Source: Lineus longissimus
Lineage: Eukaryota > Nemertea > Pilidiophora > Heteronemertea > Lineidae
DNA length: 64,000 bases
Assembly (NCBI RefSeq): GCF_910592395.1
Contig: NC_088320.1
Location: 9,178,001-9,242,000, forward strand
Direction: 5' to 3'
This document shows positions 35,508-46,185 of this stretch, piece by piece. The notes under the pieces were generated by a model. It was not told the origin of the DNA and made no database searches. It saw nothing but the letters and a program-made list of their open reading frames with translations. The translations under genes and the position numbers were made by a program. Each line of letters opens with the position of its first letter. The first letter of the stretch is position 1.

Positions 35508-36195
35508 AGCCGTCTGCTCCAATCGTCACCGAACGAACTGATGAAGACACATCCACATCACATTCAATTAAATTTCTCATTTTACAACTTTTAGCCTAGA
35601 AGTATTTTCAAAGTGGTAAAGGTATCTTGCTATAATCATGCTAACCAATCGTGGCACATTACCATACAAGGTGATTACATCACAGGGCCTGTAGAATTTC
35701 ATCTCTAAGCCTGGTATTGGCTTGTAACATCATTGAACCAATTTGCCATGATTGGAACAAATATGAACTATTCTTAAAAACTGGAGTGAAGGACTGGTGA
35801 ACAATCTTCCTGGCCGCAAGGCCAAAATGGGGGGTGCGGGGGGGGGGGGTGTCACCCGAATTATATATAACAGTGGCGTACACTCACTAAGGACAGTCAC
35901 AATGTATTACTAGAACAAAAATGTGTCGGAAGGAACTATGGATGGTCCCAACATGGGAGGTTTGGGGCGTTTCCCCTCCATTGTACTGGGTAAAAAATGT
36001 TACGCTATCGTAGGGGGTTTGGAAGTGCTCCCCCGACCTAAAGGGGGCTCACTATGTCCTTGACTTTTCATATTAATATTTTATCTCAAACATAAAACTG
36101 GATAACGCCATGTTGGTTATTAGTATTGATAAGGAAAATAATTTCTTGATGGCACCTTTATAATCATGACAAAGTTTATTGTGAAAAGTTGGTGG
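35508..36195. other. non-coding, nothing recognised
   Basis: Includes a poly-G run near 35838-35849. No gene seen. Confidence 0.4.
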
Positions 36196-36618
36196 AAATC
36201 AAGCAATTTGATTAAAGCATTCAGCAGCAGCTCTCCGAGCCTCAGGGGTGACTGGAAAATGCATGAAATCTCTTCTCCTGGCACAAATTGCAGCCGTGTC
36301 ACGATGAATAGCCCGACAGACAGTAGCCTGCGATACTCCACACATGTCGCCTATGTCCATTTGGAATGATGCTCTTGCATAGAACCGTAACGCCACTGAT
36401 AATTGCTGGGCTGGGGTAAGCGCATGATTCTTGTCTGTTGCTGGCATCAGGTCATTTTCTATCGCACCAAGCAGCCAGTGGAAAGTTTCTTTCGAGATTC
36501 TGTACCGTTCTACAAATTTCTTGTCGCTAAATTTCGTCACAGGGTCCAGCCGTTCCCCGTAAATCCTCTCTGCACGAGGGTGGGACAACTCAAACAATTC
36601 GAGTATTCCGTCCATCAT
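36196..36618 (-). pseudogene. PIF/Harbinger (HARBI1-like) transposase, N-terminal fragment
   Basis: A 139-codon frame from ATG 36616-36618. It matches the N-terminal half of Harbinger transposases: FVERYRISKETFHWLLGAI, then LTPAQQLSVALRFYARASFQ, DMCGVSQATVCRAI, and RRDFMHFP...AAAECFNQIA. A TGA (about 36199-36201) stands where the family reads IAxFP; two further matching residues (FPP) follow the stop and then similarity ends. The catalytic DDE_Tnp_4 core (GAIDxTH and onward) is missing. The fragment lies on the same chromosome segment as two TTA-flanked non-autonomous elements and a Myb/SANT-like gene, the usual companions of this superfamily. Confidence 0.72.
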
Positions 36619-36624
36619 TGGCAC

Positions 36625-37612
36625 TGACGCTCTCGGAAATGACCAAAGTATTTCTATGAGAAATGTTTTGGCCTAGTCGCAGATATAAACATTAATTTTT
36701 CTTTTGTTGGAAAACACACTTTTTGTCCGCACGCAGTATGATCACTTGTTGTGAAACACCTTGGTGAATTCCAACCATACTGTTTGGACAATAATTGGAT
36801 TGTACACTACGCCTATTTAGACGATTATATAACGTGGACGTATGATTTCAATCTAGAGAAGACTTTTAATGATACCTGTAAGAATATATACTACAACATT
36901 TAATCAGAGTTTAGAAATGTCGTTTGTTACGGACATGCATCTATTTAGCCTATTCACATCAGAGAATTTAGTACTTCGGTACTTACTGTAATATATCTTA
37001 GACACGACGCAATGGTCAATCCTACCGGATACACTTATCTGTTTATAGACCATGGGGTGTGCTGGAAAAAGATGCTTAAGAAGGAAATTTAATTGACTCT
37101 TTTTGCAACTACAAAAGAACACTTGTTCTTAGGTAATTTGGGGGTGCTCTTTCCAAATCTGCAATGTTCTCCTTTGTAAAATTGCACATTAACCCCCTAC
37201 AGGCAAAATACACAAAGAAAATTTTAAGCGTTCTTTGTTCCTATTTTTATTTCCAGAAAAATAGATATTTTCAGTTTTATACAAGTTTTAAGATAATATT
37301 GAAGGTTATTTTCAAGTGCAAGTGGTGTTTAGGTGGATCATAGTATTTACTTAACCCTTTACGTTACATAATTTATGGTAATATTGTCTATAATTGAAAG
37401 CGTATACATGTACATTGTGATAGATTCATTTTTAAAGGTTTCTTGTTGGCCTTATCCTGTAAACGCCTTTCATGTATTTGAAGTATCATGTTCCTGAAAA
37501 TATATTAATTTAGTACGAAGATGCAGTGAGTAATAACGCATGCTCACCTGGTTGGTCATGCTCATGCTCGTGCTCATGCTTAAAAACATGCATGATTCAA
37601 ATCATGACTTAC
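36625..37612. other. non-coding, nothing recognised
   Basis: A+T-rich; no exon or repeat structure beyond a CATGCTCATGCTCGTG-type short repeat at about 37556-37585. Confidence 0.4.
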
Positions 37613-39163
37613 TCATGCTTCTTCATCAACTCCATCATCATCATCATCATCTATATCTTGCACTGTATTGTCTTCATTGTTTGAGTTACTGGTATCAGGA
37701 ATATTCTCGCAGTTCTAACAGTTGCAAAGGTCGGAACACTTGAGGTCGTTTGCACGACAAGAGCAGCTTCCTTGAGTACACCCTGATTTCTTGCACGAAC
37801 ACGAAATGCTCTTCAAGATTGAATCAGGTGCGATTGGCAAAGAGTTCCACACTATTCTCAAACAACTCTGTTCCAGTTCCCAACCATTTCCAACAGGATT
37901 GGGTGCTTTGATGCTCGTCTGCAGGCTACGTCTATGAATACAAGCTTGGTAGTTTGCCCGCTTGATATGATTGGTCAAACAGTCTACGTTCGGGGGCAAT
38001 GCTGTGTCCGTCTTGTAGGACAGACGAAAGATTTCATATCTTGCATCGCTCACAGATAGAAGCTTAGGTTTCCCATATAGCTCACACACAAACTTCTGAA
38101 CAAGATCGAAATCGATTCCTTCTAGTTCCCAGTGTCTGCCAATGCTGATGAATAAGTCCACATACTGATCACTGCCAGCCATGAGTTTGTATCCCCTGAC
38201 TTTTCCTTTTCCTTTGAATGCACTAACTGAATCGCAGCCAGTAAAACAGTGCAAGCCAACGAGGGCTTCACTGACTTTGTCACCCAGTTCTTTGGCGATA
38301 GCTGATACTTCCAAGATTCTGCAATTCGACCATGGACCAATGTGCATGAACAAGTTCGAATCAATATCCTTTGCTAGGCTTATTGCAATCACGAACACGT
38401 CTGTATCTGCACTCCTGACTACTGTGTCCTTATAGTCCTTCGCTGCATGATTGGCGTGTAAGAGCATACGGGTGTCCGCTTCTTCGTGGTCAGCAAATAG
38501 TTCGTGGACCTCCTCTGTCAGGATACATGCCAAACCTTCATCTGCAGTTAGTGAATGACATTTCTTGCCATGGGAAATGTACACAATGACATCTTCCATC
38601 ATTTTTGGTTCGCATCTTTGCCACTGTTGGAAGAAGAATTCAACAAGTGCCTCCTTATTGGTACCTGATGATAGAAACTTCTTAAACTGACTCAGCGTTT
38701 TCTGATCCCCTCTCATGATCTTGATTTTTTGCACTCCACTAGACGATCTTCTATCACGTTCACATCCTTTGATGCTGTTGCTAGGGTAGCAGTCAGATAC
38801 AAAGTCCAGGCGTTTTGCACCATATTGTTGTCCAATTGACAAGATATCACGCAATACCTTGTCTGCCAACTTCTCAAATGTTTGTGGAATATTCTTCTGT
38901 GTTTGGAGTATTGCCATTCCATCAAATATCCAGGCACTACCTACTTCCGGTGTCACTCCCTGACAAGGAACATTCTCTTCCATGTATCTACGCAATGCTG
39001 ACTTGTCCGTCTTAACAGGTGCCCCGACAAAGTATGCCAAAGCAGGAGGATACGAATTCAGACTGTAAGTCAGAGTCTCCTTTATGTAAATTTTCTTGAC
39101 CTGGCTAACCATGATAATGCGACCAAGGAGATCTGAGCAAGACTTCAGCGAGAGGTTTTTCAC
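37613..39163 (-). pseudogene. segment 4 of a multi-domain gene: PIN/XPG-like nuclease module and Cys-rich tail
   Basis: Last part of a long minus-strand gene (see 39208-42540). The 482-codon frame has the acidic motifs of a PIN/XPG-I-like nuclease in order: AWIFDGMAI, HEEADTRMLLHA, RSADTDVFVIAI and FTGCDSVSAFKGKGK. The motif order, with Asp, Glu-Ala-Asp, Asp-Thr-Asp and Gly-Cys-Asp, is conserved in a large family of invertebrate proteins. A CXC-like cysteine cluster follows (CSCKKSGCTQGSCSC, then CSDLCNC). A TAG at 37715-37717 ends the frame, but the same frame continues (NCENIPDTSNSN and an Asp6 run) to TGA at 37613-37615, so the TAG is probably a mutated CAG. Function not known; a transposon or domesticated-transposon origin is likely. 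Confidence 0.6.
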
Positions 39164-39207
39164 TTTTTCCCTGGACAGAGTTTGTTTTGCTGTATTTGAG
39201 AAGGTCT

Positions 39208-39828
39208 TTAGTTTCTGTTGCTCGATGGGGAGAATATATCCTTGTCCTTGTCTTTTTCACCACATAGACGTGTCTCAATAAAATTATTGTATGCAAGTTG
39301 CCCTACTTCCTGGGCACGCATCAGATCCCTTTTGACTTCCTCACTAGCGATGACTCCACTTGATATGCTGACTAAACCATCTTCTTCACAAAGAAAGGGA
39401 TTTGTCATGACTTCAATGGTGGATATCAAAGATTCCACGGCCTTCTCATCGTTGATGATCCTTGTTTTATCTAAGTCTTTCCTCATTCTAGTGTCATTAG
39501 ACTTGCCTGCCATCTCCTCACATCTTTGACTTATTTTGGCCCGTGCAGGATGTGACAGTATCCATCTGTGGACAGCTCCCTTGTTGACTGTTATTCCAGT
39601 AAGACCACCCTTAGTTTTGGAATCTCTGTTGGCAGTCTGCTCTATAGTTTGATCGCATGCTATCTGGGAGAAGCCGTAGGCTTTTTGTCGTTGTACTACA
39701 AATTCCCCTTGGAGAAGATGTTGGTTGATGTAGGGATGGGTCTTATCGAGGTTCATCATTTCCAGCCAATATGCAGGGGAATATCTTGCATAATTCGTCC
39801 TATCATATGCGAAAAACCAAGGCATCAT
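39208..39828 (-). pseudogene. segment 3 of the multi-domain gene
   Basis: A 206-codon frame beginning in MMPWFFAYDRTNYARYSPAY and containing FVVQRQKAYGFSQIACDQT, IEQTANRDSKTKGGLTGI and AVHRWILSHPARAKIS. These are conserved blocks of the same invertebrate family. It is in the same frame as segment 2, separated only by a TGA (39832-39834) and two codons, and is joined to segment 4 by a one-base shift in a C4/G4 run (39227-39230). Confidence 0.6.
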
Positions 39829-39831
39829 ACA

Positions 39832-40893
39832 TCACAGCGATGACAAATGAAGAACCCAGTTTCCTTCTCTAGTTGCTCTGAGGAAAAGAAGTAACGTCTG
39901 CACCATTTCCAAGTAGGAGTACCAAAACTGAAATGTTTGATTTGTCTGACTGCTTGTGGATACAAAGCCATCATACTGCTCTGCTACTTTCTGAAATGAT
40001 TCTGAGTTAACTATCTGGGTGAAGTCATCGCCTGGGAATGTAGCTTTCAGATCTCCTACCAACTCTAGAACTTCAGCCAACTGCTCACCATGAAGACTGT
40101 CAATGAAGGCATTCCAGCAGAGTCTCTGTAGTGCTTCGAATAACAGCTTGTGTGCCCTGACGCTTCGATTGTAATGATGCCCATTCAGAACACCATTGAT
40201 CGATCCTTCCGCTACAACCTTCGATTCGATGAGGATATCCTGTAATCCGCAATCCTTGAATCGTTTTCCAAGAGTTGCCAAAAATGTCATCGCTGTGTGG
40301 AATTCACCAAGGCGAGAAACAAGGCGTTCCAAAAATGTATCATCTTTCCATCGTATTTGTTGAGCCTTTGAATAAATGGCCTGGTCAAATATAACTACAA
40401 TCGATGGTAACCCTAGCTTATCAGCTATGGCAACACTCTGCGTCAAAACTGTGTAGACAGTAGACATGTCTGTTGGACTGGCATCTATGATGGGGAGGTA
40501 TCCAATCTTACTAAGTGACCTGGGATTATCCAGTTTTGTGTTGAATCCTGTCCAACCCGGTAACAGTGGCAGGGTTCTTTCACCTGCTGGAAGTTTTGCT
40601 AAAATGTAAGCCATGTCCAGATTCTTTCCATTTGTTGTCATCACTTGATCGTCACTTTCAGTAACATCAAACTCTTGCTGCAGTCCGATCTTTTTTCCTC
40701 CAAGATACATCTTGATGTCCTTCTGGGGTGGATCAATCGTTCTCCTCCTGCTGCGTTTCATGTTGGTCGGAAGAACCTTAACCGCTACAGGCGTCTCTGC
40801 ATCTGACGACCACTGAATGATAATACCATTGGTGTTATGGGTGGTACCGTGTCCTGATTGAGTTTCTTCTCCGAAGTCATTATTATCCCACAC
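39832..40893 (-). pseudogene. segment 2 of the multi-domain gene
   Basis: A 353-codon frame containing DNNDFGEETQSGHGTTHNTN, VIFDQAIYSKAQQIRW, LVSRLGEFHTAMTFLATLG and GLQDILIESKVVAEGSINGV. The FDQ / LGxFHxxMxFL / GL pattern is shared with the family seen in corals, molluscs and lancelets. It reads in frame from segment 1 across a single TAA (40954-40956) and 20 further codons. Closing TGA at 39832-39834 sits where the family has an arginine (CGA to TGA would explain it). Confidence 0.6.
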
Positions 40894-40953
40894 TAATGTT
40901 GAAAAAACACCCTTCTCTAGTCCATCTGGTATGCTGTTTTCATTAGAAACCTG

Positions 40954-42540
40954 TTACTCTGCCAGTGCTGTATCGTATTCCAATATGGTAGTATGGGAAG
41001 AAGCATGACCGAGTCCATTCAAGAGTCCAATCAGTGTTGAGGACCCTGATAGGTGTCCAACGGTCATTCCCAATGTGTGGTGATTAGGAGTCTGTTTCTT
41101 TCCTTTTGAGGCAAGGTACACTACGTCCTGACCCTCTGAATACAACTTTCTTTTTGTCTCGTTTGATGTGACAACACAGTCATCAACAGAAAATGCATCT
41201 GTTTCTCCAGAGCACCATGCCAGGAAATTGAATAGTGCATTGGGAACTGTTTTTGAAACATTTTCATCAGATAGATCATTGCTAGATGGTGGCCAGTTCT
41301 GAACAGCAGATGGTGTTTCTGCAATGGTGGCTTTCAGGAAAAGAGCAGCAAAATACAATCCTCTCATAGAATCCTGTTCCGAAAAAGCGTTAGGAGGTGT
41401 TTTCTTTCCAGAATCGGTCTCAGGTTCCAATATGATATTATTGTCATCACTCTCAGTTTCAGTGTCCGCCTCTGTAGAACTCCCTTGTATATCCATGATA
41501 ACTCTATGGGTGTTTTCAAACTCACAAAGGACCAATTCACAGGCTTTCCTCCTTTGTTTAACAAAAAGAAGCTGTGGGAATCTACGCCTCAGACGCCTTT
41601 TCATCTGGCAATTTGTGTATGAAAAGTCAGGGTTATCTTTACGAATCAGCGATGTAAACAACCTGGTCAGGGTATCCATGCAGAGAACTTCTTGGCCATC
41701 TATTAATCTAGGGATGACCACTGTATCACAGAACTCATTGAACTTGTCACTGTTCTCTATGTCTGCTGGCTCATTTACAACTGTTTTGGTTCTAAAATCC
41801 TTGGTGTAATCAATGTAGCAGCCTTTGTGATATTTAGCTTCCTTGGCAATCAGGTCGATATCCGCTATTCTCACCAACACTTCAAGATGATTTTTCTTTG
41901 TTGCAGCTGACCTAATCAAGTTGGCAGCAGTGAATGTCTCACATTGAACTAAAGTTTCTTTCTTTCGTTTCCTCGTGTAGGCCTCAACACGGAATTGATC
42001 TTTGTTGCACAAGATACATATGTCTGGGAAGAAACCCTTGCGATAATAGTCATTCTCAGTAGCAAAACATCGTCGTTTAGGCCTAGGTAGAGAGGTGGCA
42101 GCTTCCTTCTCTGCGGATTCTTGAAGCCGAAGCAAATGGGCCTCCTCTTCCAATCGTTTCTGTTTCTCCACCCTTTTTCTACTACAAGCAATCTTCTTTT
42201 TGTCTGTGAATTTCATGTAGCAGGCACGATGATATCCATAGTTCCTGTTTAGCATGCACTGCCTCCATGCCCAGGACTCACTACCACCACATAAACACAC
42301 ACCATCACCTGTACGCCTGGGTATAGTAGAGCATGCATCTTGGTCAACACTTCCACTTGCGACCTCATTTCCTTCAAGATTCCCAATCAAATCCAACGCA
42401 ACATCGTGTTGAATTCCATCCAGATGTTTCCAGTCATTAGCACACTCAGTTATTTTGAGGAAACTAGTCTCTGATATTGGTAAAAGCTTACCTTTTTCAT
42501 CAATAACAATATGAATACAGCAAACAAAGGAGGCTGCCAT
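40954..42540 (-). pseudogene. segment 1 of the multi-domain gene: N-terminal Cys/His-rich region
   Basis: A 528-codon frame from ATG 42538-42540. Cys/His clusters that look zinc-binding: CLCGGSESWAWRQC with HRACYMKFTDKKKI, CILCNKDQFR, and YHKGCYIDYTKDF. A basic, Lys/Arg-rich helical stretch separates the first two. The rest is helical with an acidic Ser/Thr/Glu-rich patch (STEADTETESDD). The frame ends TAA at 40954-40956, after which the same frame stays open into segment 2. Together the four segments make about 1,600 codons with three internal stops and one frameshift and otherwise no damage, so inactivation is recent or the stops are sequence errors. The gene lies antisense in the 16.7-kb OTUD4-like intron. 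Confidence 0.62.
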
Positions 42541-43385
42541 CCTGTCAATAATGTGGGAAATCCCAGTTTTCTAGTGATCCTATTGGTCAAGAACATGTGC
42601 AGTGCCATCGTGTGGCAGATGATATAACTAAAATATTGAAGCTAATCAAAGCCTAATTGCTGATTAATGTGCAATTTTTTTTTGGAAAACATTGATTCGT
42701 TGTGTTGCTGATAATGTCAAGAATCATTTCTCCAAAAATTAGGTAGTTGCAAGAAGGGTCAAATAAAAGGTAACAATATTGCAGCATGCCCCATGGCCTA
42801 TTAGTTCTTTAGATATTTAAACTTGTGTATACTCTCAGACATCAGGATGACAAAACCATGTCTCAATTACGTTCCTTTCGGTCACATTCTTCTGAGCATA
42901 TTAAATCTGTAACAAAAAAAGAGAATTTGATTAAGCCAGTAAACTAAATTGATATAACTGTAGAGACTTATTGACCTGGTAGGTACGAAAGCATGGTCGA
43001 TAAGAACGGTACTATCTGTCTAGGCCGACTGGCTTCATTTGTGAAACAGGTCAAAACAAACCGTCTTACAGATACACATAGCTACATGTAGTCGGCTTGA
43101 CCAACCGTGTGCTGCGAAGCTCGGTATTGATTGGAACACAGACACTGTTGTCCCAAATGCCAAGAAAGCAATGCAAATGAATCTCCCCTCAAATTACTTG
43201 TGGACCATTCATTTACAAACATGCAGCATACACCCACAAGAGAAGGCCGTATCCTCAGACTGTTCATAATTTTTTCAGTTTTTTGGAGGTTTTCTTCCCC
43301 AAATTCTCCTTACCCTAAAAATGTAACCCCAACCACATCATTGAAATATTCTGGAACAGGTCACTCCCCCTTCAGACGACTTGAT
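42541..43385. other. intronic, nothing recognised
   Basis: No exon or repeat identified. Confidence 0.4.
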
Positions 43386-43600
43386 TTTTGACTCGTAGGG
43401 GAGTTTATACAACACTGTTAAGTCCGTTGTTGTTGTTGTCAGTCATCATCGTCTGTATCCTGTTTCAAAAATAGTGGCACATTTGTTAACTGCTAGAGCT
43501 ATGAACTTGAAACTTTGTACACAGGACCCCCCCCACCCCCAGGTCAGGTCAGGTGACCTCTGACAATGAATTTTGGTCACAGTGAGTGACGATAAGCCAC
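43386..43600 (+). repeat. family R-related head fragment
   Basis: Head GACTCGTAGGGGAGTTTATA with a GTTGTTGTT tract and R body up to about 43600, directly upstream of the third OTUD4-like exon. Tail absent. Confidence 0.45.
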
Positions 43601-43651
43601 CAACTTCGCCAGGTCATATCAGATGTATTCAAGTTATCATCTCATTTCCAG

Positions 43652-43704
43652 ACATACCGTTGAGTTCGAAAGCCTCAGACTAGTTCCGCAGCCACATCAC
43701 TATG
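43652..43704 (+). CDS. OTUD4-like: OTUD4/ALG13-like protein, Tudor-domain exon 2
   Basis: The 53-nt exon has acceptor ATCTCATTTCCAG (43650-43651) and donor GTAAGTAAC (from 43705). Its first base completes the lysine of ...ELGEK from the exon ending at 26932, and it continues HTVEFESLRLVPQPHHY, the final strand and exit of the Tudor fold as in OTUD4/ALG13. It ends in phase 1. Perfect phase and domain continuity over a 16.7-kb intron make this exon assignment strong despite its size. Confidence 0.78.
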
Positions 43705-43739
43705 GTAAGTAACTCAGGCTTCCGTTTCACACCTTTTTT

Positions 43740-44280
43740 GGCTCACCTCATTGCAAACTATAAAATAGAGAGCTTAAAGATTTGATGATGTCCAAAATGA
43801 GAACACCCATAATTGTCTTTCAATGATAAAATTAGAAAGGGTTAACGTCCAACTTTCATACTTCATATGATGTCATTTTGGCATGCAGTATGTGGTGTAT
43901 ATTTATCTAAGTCAGTAGACTGAGTTGGATTGTGCACTTGCTAAGCATTACAATTCCTCTACCTCAAGAGAGATTTCTTGAATATCATTGATGTGCTTGT
44001 GGTCAACACTCCAAAATCTGATTTGCGTGATTCAAAAGAATCAATAGTATCTTTCCTCGTGAAAAGTTAATACTTTCAATGGTATTTTTCTGTTCAGGAA
44101 CAGTTTTAGTTCAAAAATGTCTGAAATGGCTGAATAGAACACCTATCAACATGATTATTTGGGACAGTTGTTGAAAGCTTCGTTGCATCAAACAAAACTG
44201 CATCTCAAAGGACAAAACAAAGTGTCCCCCACCATTTTGGGCAACATTCTTGTAATGTTCAATCGCGTTGTTGTCCCCTG
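43740..44280. other. intronic, nothing recognised
   Basis: No features seen. Confidence 0.4.
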
Positions 44281-45210
44281 TCGCTCAGCACTGCATTAAA
44301 ATCCAAGATTCCTGCCGCCTTACGAGTTGAAATCATGCGAGTTCACTTTAGAGCCCGATATCTGGAGAAGTCAGCAATGTACTAAAGCCAAATTTGGTGG
44401 GTGGGTACATTTAGACATTATTAAGTAGTATTTCAAAAATTAGGTCACTGTGTCAAAATCCTATAATAGCTGCTGCCTTGCATGTTGAAATCTCGTGAGT
44501 GCATTTGTTGGTGCAATATTTGGAGTAGTCAGCGACTTACATGTACCAATGCCAACTTTGGTGTGTGGTAGCATAAAGGCATTAGTATGAACCCTATTGT
44601 AAAATTGGTCACCACATCAAAATCCAAGATGGCTGCCACCTTGCAATATCTAGAGGTCGGCGACGTATCAAAGCCAAATTAGGTGTGTGAGTACATATAG
44701 GCATAAGTAAGAACCCTATCGAAATTTCAACGAAATCCAAGACGGCTGCCGCCTTACATGTTGATATCTCCCTAGTGTATTTGTGAGCACGATATCTGGA
44801 GAAGTCGGCGAGGTATCAAAGCCAAATTTGGTGTGTTGGTATGTATAAGCATAAGTAAAAATCGTGAGCGCACTTGTGAATGCGATATGTGGAGAAGACA
44901 GTGGGGCAGCCAGGGCAGCCATCTTGAAATCTGTTTCCGGACATTTTAAGGTGAACGCTTTCATTGAATGCAATGATTTTCACTGTATGAATTGCCAATT
45001 GTTAGACACAAAGTTCCTTTTGATAATGGGCGTCATCAACTATCCAAGATGGCAGCCATCTTGAAGTCCGTTTCCGACATTTGAAGGAGAAAGCTTTCAT
45101 GGAATGCAATTATTTTCATTGTCGGAATTGCCAATTGTTCGACGAAGGTTCCCTTCGATAATGGGCGCCATCAACAATCCAAGATGGCTGCCAGAGCCAT
45201 CCTCAAATCC
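44281..45210 (+). repeat. degenerate tandem repeat with recurrent CCAAGATGGC motif
   Basis: Units share GATATCTGGAGAAGTC, AAAGCCAAATTTGGTGTGTG and ATCCAAGATGGCTGCC with an approximate 100-170-bp spacing. YY1-like cores (CAAGATGGC or reverse complement) occur at about 44632, 44738 (variant), 44917, 45052, 45060 and 45178. A second module (GGAATGCAAT...CCAATTGTT) occurs three times between 44960 and 45140. Confidence 0.6.
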
Positions 45211-45328
45211 ATTTCTGGGCAATTAGGTGCCTTTAAAGAGTTTCCCTTGATTCACCCGCCTTGCAAACCCTAACTGTAGTTCCTAAAAAATGTTGGATTT
45301 CCTGCTGCCTTTTTTATCTAGCACTGAA

Positions 45329-45412
45329 CCAGAAGTATTAAGGTAGCAGGAAGGGGTGGGCGTTTGTGGTTTCCGAGTGTGAGGGGGTATAGGGGTGTCT
45401 GTTGACTGTGCT
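45329..45412 (-). repeat. short 3'-end fragment of the LINE found at 53.4-55.3 kb
   Basis: CCAGAAGTATTAAGGTAGCA and the following ~80 bp match 53437-53518, the 3' end of that LINE. Extreme 5' truncation is typical of LINE insertions. Confidence 0.7.
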
Positions 45413-45464
45413 TTAAGAGAGACTAGGCATGTGCCAATCTCCCTTAAAGCACAGTCAACAGACA
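45396..45464. other. perfect 22-bp inverted repeat at the end of the LINE fragment
   Basis: TGTCTGTTGACTGTGCTTTAAG (45396-45417) pairs with CTTAAAGCACAGTCAACAGACA (45443-45464); loop of 25 nt. Part of the left arm belongs to the LINE 3' end, so a second, inverted fragment of the same sequence probably forms the right arm. Confidence 0.7.
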
Positions 45465-45550
45465 ACTATGCCGTCCCGACCATTGCGATATGGACCATTC
45501 TGCGAAAACTCAATGAGGAATGTATGCTATTTAGCGTAATCTATTATTAG

Positions 45551-45953
45551 TTAGGTAATCTTGCGCAGTGTTGCTTCTGCCCACATACATCGTGCTGTAC
45601 AAAGAAAGTCTGGCATGCGTCAGACTGATAAGTAAAGAACTTCTGGCTGCGCGATACTACTATGATAAAAATGACCATTGCAGTGACTCTGTGACGTAGG
45701 CATATATTTTTTACAATTAAAAATGCTCTCAAAAGACGATACGGAATGATCATTTATTAACATTTCCTGAACTATATACCTTCTCATCATCACTTTACAT
45801 AAATAGGTCGGCGTTAGGACGCGTGCTCTTCTTTTTTCGTGACAATACACAGCAAAATAGTTACAATCCCATAATCGCGCTGTAAGTCCATAATGAGATC
45901 AAGATGACCTGTTATAAATGTTTGGCCAGCTTCGCATTGGGTCCTTGCGTCCA
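45551..45953 (+). repeat. repeat E, uninterrupted copy
   Basis: About 400 bp from GGTAATCTTGCGCAGT to GGGTCCTTGCGTC. The same sequence occurs at 55332-55480 plus 59268-59563, where a 3.8-kb element splits it. Here the site is empty (CAGTGACTC, 45681-45689). Superfamily of E not known. Confidence 0.75.
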
Positions 45954-46185
45954 GCACCTGTACGGGTTTGGACAGGTCATACAGGGTTTCTGAAACTGGG
46001 GCCCTGTACAATAGATTGGTATCAGATTAAAAACATTATCGAAATGAAGGCGGCGTAGGTTTTCAGTGGATTGTAGTGTGTGTGTCAGCCGGGTGATTAG
46101 CTGTTGCACTGTCCAGTTTTGTATGTTTTTCCTGTTTAGGACAACAAAAAAAATGTGAAATTGAGGTGACTAAACTTCATTTTTT

